A stretch of DNA of 64,000 bases, taken from assembly GCF_011039175.1 (NCBI RefSeq), contig NZ_JAAKEN010000001.1, positions 342,787-406,786 on the forward strand. Direction: 5' to 3'. A program made the translations under genes and the position numbers. Shown here piece after piece: positions 62,473 to 64,000 of this stretch. Within the stretch, counting starts at the first letter, position 1; every line of letters begins with the position of its first letter. Source of the DNA: Slackia sp. ZJ119. GTDB lineage: Bacteria > Actinomycetota > Coriobacteriia > Coriobacteriales > Eggerthellaceae. Below the pieces are notes generated by a model. It was given only the letters and a program-made list of their open reading frames with translations, ran no database searches and was not told the DNA's origin.

Positions 62473-63012
62473 TCAGAGCGCGGTGCCCTTCTTCGGCACG
62501 AACAGGCCGGTCATGTCGACGCCTTCGTGCTTCAGAAGGCGCACTTTCTTGTCGATGCCGCCGGCGTAGCCCGTGAGGCTGCCGTTTGCCCCGACAACGC
62601 GATGGCAAGGGACGATGATCGAAAGGGGGTTGTGCCCGACCGCCCCGCCCACCGCTTGCGCCGACGCGCGGCGTCCGGTTTCGGCGCTGATCTGCGTTGC
62701 GATGTCTCCGTAGGTGCGCAGCGACCCGTAGGGGATGGACCGCAGAACGTCCCACACGCGGCGGGCGAAGTCGCTGCCGCTCGGCGCCAAGGGCAGCTCG
62801 TCGGGCGTGGGCGCCTCGCCTGCGAAGTAGCGGTCGAGCCACGCGCGGGCGCTGTCGAAAACGGGCAGGTCGTCGCGGGGCACCAGGGATTCGGCCGCGC
62901 CGCTGGCGAAGTACTTCTGCCCTTCCAACCACAGCCCCACCAGGCTTTTTCCGTCGCTCGCAAGCGTGATGGCACCGAATTCGGGATCGTGATACTGCGT
63001 GGAATACCGCAT
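62473..63012 (-). CDS. ogt: Methylated-DNA--protein-cysteine S-methyltransferase
   Basis: A 179-residue DNA-repair protein. The acceptor is Cys136 in IIVPCHRVVGANGSLTGYAG, preceded by the recognition-helix region YGDIATQISAETGRRASAQA. The N-terminal RNase-H-like domain (AITLASDGKSLVGLWLEGQK) is complete. It removes O6-alkyl groups from guanine once per molecule. The start at 63012 has GAAAGG. It ends GTAL, duplicated at 61.3 kb. Confidence 0.93.
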   Translation of the reverse strand: MRYSTQYHDPEFGAITLASDGKSLVGLWLEGQKYFASGAAESLVPRDDLPVFDSARAWLDRYFAGEAPTPDELPLAPSGSDFARRVWDVLRSIPYGSLRTYGDIATQISAETGRRASAQAVGGAVGHNPLSIIVPCHRVVGANGSLTGYAGGIDKKVRLLKHEGVDMTGLFVPKKGTAL

Positions 63013-63134
63013 GGCGTGCCTTTCGAGATTCGCTGCGTTCGGTTTGTTTTTGGTCGGATCGTCGGTTCGTTTATTGTATCCGAAGAGCTCAGGTTTTACC
63101 TTGATTCGGCGGAGAGGCGGTAGGCGGATGTACA

Positions 63135-63381
63135 CTTTTGCAGGTTTTGACAGCGTTTGGCAAGAGAAGGCCGATTTTTGTGCAGTTTTGTAGGTTATGG
63201 CAAATTGCGCCTGGATGGCGAATGAGGCGGTAGCTTCTGACCTGGCGTTTTGCAAGCTGCCGAACGAACGCCGGACAATTACTAGGCATAAATACGGAAT
63301 TCTTCTGCCACAACCTGCAAAGACGTACGAAAATCCAGAATCCGTTGTCAATCGTTGCCGCAGTCTGCAGAACTGCACCGG
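63135..63381. repeat. Family-IV MITE-like repeat, copy 2 (inverted)
   Basis: Left end CTTTTGCAGGTTTTGACAGC, later TTTTTGTGCAGTTTTGTAGG; right side CCACAACCTGCAAAG and ATCCGTTGTCAATCG. The centre carries CTTCTGACCTGG, the inverse of the copy 1 core. Confidence 0.65.
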
Positions 63382-63906
63382 CTGCTAAGGGAGCGGGGCT
63401 TCTGTTTCCCGTAACGCTTCGCGCGTCGAGCAGGCAAGGTTTGATCGGTTATCGGAGGTGTCAATTCCGCGACGCAGAATCGCAGTCATGGAAAGCGGTG
63501 ACATGTTTACGGTCGATAAGTCTAAACGCGTGCCTGGCGCAGAGAGGTCGGACAATGAGCGACGTCTTCAAAGCATTGATCGTCTGGCTTGTCGTTGAAG
63601 AGCCGGCGTCGATCGCGTCTCGAACGTTGGTGTAACGGACGTTTCGCAGGCCGATTAGTCGCGGCATGCTGCTTTTTGCTTTCAGGTGCGAAGCGCGTTG
63701 TGCGTCGTGCTGTTGCGAGGGTTTCGGTCCTGTCAGATGCGTGCTGCTTTTCGATATGCAGTTTTGGCGCGAAAATATGCATTTTTTGGCTTGCTGGAAG
63801 ATGCCCGGAAAAAACCAATGATGCATATCGAGGCCATGCAGGGCGTTTTTTACACCATTTCGCTTTCCGAGAAGATCGTGTGCCGAAAGTTGGTGTCAGG
63901 AGTCGC
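63382..63906. other. Intergenic region without a supported gene
   Basis: About 525 bp. Short frames on both strands have no convincing ribosome-binding sites or family features. Composition is less GC-rich towards the end. Confidence 0.4.
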
Positions 63907-63935
63907 TTTGAGATAGAAGCGGCCATTGCCTAGAA
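63907..63935 (+). promoter_or_regulatory. Promoter of the gene leaving the window
   Basis: TTGAGA (63907-63912), 17-bp spacer, TAGAAT (63930-63935). Confidence 0.6.
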
Positions 63936-63981
63936 TCAGTTTTGTAAGAGTAACCGATTCATCAGAAAGGCAACGGCCGCC

Positions 63982-64000
63982 ATGGACACTTTACAGGATA
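63982..64000 (+). CDS. Start of a gene cut by the window end
   Basis: ATG at 63982 with GAAAGG ~11 nt upstream and a good promoter; only MDTLQD is visible. No identification is possible. Confidence 0.4.

Noticed and set aside
1..64000. tRNA or rRNA genes
   Set aside because: I saw no T-loop/acceptor pattern or rRNA signature on either strand by eye; a tRNAscan and Rfam run would settle this.

Overview
The window is GC-rich (roughly two thirds G+C by eye) and densely coding. Gene content points to an anaerobic, gut-type actinobacterium of class Coriobacteriia, probably Eggerthellaceae: a Tat-exported DMSO-reductase-family enzyme with a LysR regulator, an aldo/keto reductase with two Fe-S clusters, a CcdA-TlpA fusion, a DUF6323/DUF6179 pair, and large secreted proteins ending in aromatic wall-binding repeats. 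Genus is not determined (Slackia-like is a guess). No rRNA, tRNA, CRISPR array, transposase or integrase gene was seen.

Layout. 1-5.4 kb: phosphate operon pstS(partial)-pstC-pstA-pstB followed by a response regulator and histidine kinase. 5.4-9.7 kb: acetyltransferase with a broken second copy, an alpha/beta hydrolase, a Fe-S aldo/keto reductase and its divergent TetR regulator with two clear operators. 9.8-16.4 kb: a double GNAT protein, a MerR regulator, a CPBP protease, a DNA glycosylase and a ROK sugar kinase. 16.8-21.1 kb: a giant wall-binding surface protein whose signal-peptide frame is broken at a G9 tract. 21.3-24.6 kb: a candidate orphan ncRNA, CcdA-TlpA, a G-rich low-complexity tract and a small lipoprotein. 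25.5-28.2 kb: polar amino-acid ABC importer. 28.9-35 kb: Ski2-like helicase, HelD-like helicase, cysK. 35-42.4 kb: a repeat cluster with a decayed DUF4160/DUF2442 pair, then a beta-helix surface protein (frame broken at a G10 tract) and a transglutaminase-like surface protein. 42.8-46.75 kb: guaA with a 17-bp duplicated 3' end bracketing a 2.4-kb island that carries an AlbA_2/Schlafen-type regulator. 46.9-54.7 kb: Cache-GGDEF diguanylate cyclase, LysR, the dmsA-dmsB-torD-like cluster and a PNPOx-fold protein. 55.2-64 kb: DUF6179/DUF6323, a flavodoxin-like reductase, an unknown tail-anchored protein, a CCG-type Cys-rich protein, a flavin-reductase fragment, a TSUP permease, a repeat array, ogt, and the first codons of a last gene.

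Two things stand out. First, two surface proteins of the same architecture both carry a long poly-G run in or just after the signal peptide, and both are one base out of frame here. This looks like slipped-strand ON/OFF phase variation, unless it is homopolymer sequencing error. Second, the intergenic DNA is crowded with dispersed inverted-repeat elements: a 255-bp MITE-like family (five close copies and one diverged inverted copy), a pseudoknot-like family whose stems covary between copies, and at least three other families, with no mobilising enzyme in the window.

Starts were chosen by ribosome-binding site and family fit. All family assignments are from reading the translated sequence; no database search was run.
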